Program-made: the position numbers and the translations under genes
Shown: piece after piece, positions 5,944 through 6,499 of the stretch
Layout: every line of letters starts with the position of its first letter
Numbering within the stretch: the first letter of the stretch is position 1
From: CAZWUZ01 sp964637655 [NCBI: uncultured bacterium]
GTDB lineage: Bacteria > DAOPZR01
Direction of reading: 5' to 3'
DNA length: 6,499 nt
Assembly (NCBI GenBank): GCA_964637655.1
Contig: CAZWUZ010000216.1
Location: forward strand, 1-6,499
The notes under the pieces: model-generated
What the model was told of the DNA's origin: nothing
Seen by the model: the letters and a program-made list of their open reading frames with translations, nothing else
Databases searched by the model: none

Positions 5944-6499
5944 TTATTCCAGTTCGGGGAAGTAGCCGCGGTACTTCGGGTCGAGATCCTGCGCCTCGAG
6001 GTAATGGCGCTTCGCCGCCTCCGCCTTCCCGTCGCGGAAGAGCAGCAGGGCGAGGTTGAGATGGGCCGACGCGGCATACGGGTCCTGCTGCAGGGCCAGT
6101 TCGTACTCGCGCTGCGCCTGCACGAAATCCTCGCGGATAAGGTAGAGGTTGCCGAGGTTGACATGCACCCCGGGGTAGCGCGGGTTGGCACGCGCCACCT
6201 CGGTAAAGTAGCGCAGCCCCTCGTCGTGGAACGCCGCCTGGCTGTAGAGCAGCCCGGCGTAGAACTTGCGCGCGTTGTCATCGGGGAGTTTGCTCCCCCA
6301 GGTGAGAATGAGCTGGCGGATCTCCTCCTCCTTGTGCGCGCGGTACTGCGCGTCGTCCTGCGCCAGCAGCGCGGCGAAAGTTGCATCGTCATAGGTCGCG
6401 CGCTGCGGTTCGGGGTCGAGCGTCGGCGGCTGGTAGGTGTTCCATGCCTGCGCCGTGTTGAGCAGGGTGACGTTCCCCTTGTCGAACAGCCGCGTGTAC
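5944..6499 (-). CDS. TPR-repeat protein, N-terminus outside window
   Basis: The frame is open from the right edge of the window to a TAA at 5944-5946, giving the last 184 residues of a tetratricopeptide-repeat protein. Three TPR-like helical pairs are visible: a degenerate one at about 75-107, then two good ones at about 109-142 ('VHVNLGNLYLIREDFVQAQR', ending 'ALQQDP') and 143-176 ('AHLNLALLLFRDGKAEAAKR', ending 'DLDP'). The preceding 70 residues hold 'AWNTYQPPTLDPEPQRATYD' and a charged helical stretch with 'YRAHKEEEIRQL', and match nothing I recognise. No start codon is assigned because the gene enters from outside; a GTG at 6198 would remove the first repeat and is not credible. TPR domains act as protein-protein scaffolds. 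Being first in a tight set with a membrane protein and a secreted peptidase, it may belong to an envelope assembly, but this is inference. The partner is unknown. Confidence 0.88.
   Translation of the reverse strand, partial: YTRLFDKGNVTLLNTAQAWNTYQPPTLDPEPQRATYDDATFAALLAQDDAQYRAHKEEEIRQLILTWGSKLPDDNARKFYAGLLYSQAAFHDEGLRYFTEVARANPRYPGVHVNLGNLYLIREDFVQAQREYELALQQDPYAASAHLNLALLLFRDGKAEAAKRHYLEAQDLDPKYRGYFPELE

Noticed and set aside
5370-6392. Single long minus-strand frame of 340 residues covering the membrane protein and part of the TPR gene
   Set aside because: Its first part is an Arg/Thr/Ser-rich shadow of the TPR gene in another frame. The real membrane protein begins at the ATG at 5939, just after the TPR stop.
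1-6499. CRISPR array, toxin-antitoxin pair, phage or transposase genes
   Set aside because: No regularly spaced repeats with unique spacers, no paired small genes and no transposase or integrase motifs were found. The only repeat block is contiguous 9-base units, not a spacer array.

Overview
The window is GC-rich DNA (roughly two thirds G+C by eye) with dense, mostly tightly packed protein genes. No rRNA, tRNA, CRISPR array, insertion sequence or phage gene was seen. The most telling taxonomic clue is the C-terminus of the secreted peptidase. It has a 'VFPNPYKP...WDARNGRGAEVASGIYLIAI...AIIR' style tail, resembling the FlgD-like/sorting-type end domains that I associate with Elusimicrobia and neighbouring candidate phyla and, more loosely, with the Chlorobi/Fibrobacteres/Bacteroidetes side of the tree. 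Ribosome-binding sites are weak or absent before every start. This fits a Gram-negative from a poorly cultivated phylum, but the phylum is inference only.

Layout. (1) Positions 1-556, minus strand: the N-terminal two thirds of a PHP-domain phosphoesterase of the TrpH/YciV (RNase AM) type, running off the left edge. (2) Positions 557-654: a short divergent promoter region. A near-consensus sigma70-type promoter faces left and an extended -10 faces right; each would start transcription only about 2-3 bases before its ATG. (3) Positions 655-2628, plus strand: a class II aldolase/adducin-family enzyme, followed six bases later by a membrane-anchored ComEC-like metallo-beta-lactamase-fold hydrolase in the same reading frame, separated only by one TAG and two sense codons. 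(4) Positions 2629-2929: a convergent intergenic region holding a nested inverted-repeat element built from nine copies of a 9-base unit, a small tandem duplication and a weak hairpin. (5) Positions 6499-2930, minus strand: a compact operon of a TPR protein (5' part outside the window), a polytopic Yip1-like membrane protein and a secreted M6-family metallopeptidase with a C-terminal sorting-like domain. The gaps between these genes are 4 and 1 bases.

How the genes may work together. The minus-strand trio looks translationally coupled, so the TPR and membrane proteins may serve envelope or secretion functions alongside the exported peptidase, but nothing in the sequence proves this. The left half holds small phosphoester/sugar-phosphate enzymes and a probable nuclease-like hydrolase exposed outside the membrane; no single pathway links them. 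I see no clear new defence or mobile system. The most unusual parts are the structured 9-base-unit repeat element, the paired leaderless-type promoters and the aldolase-TAG-hydrolase arrangement.
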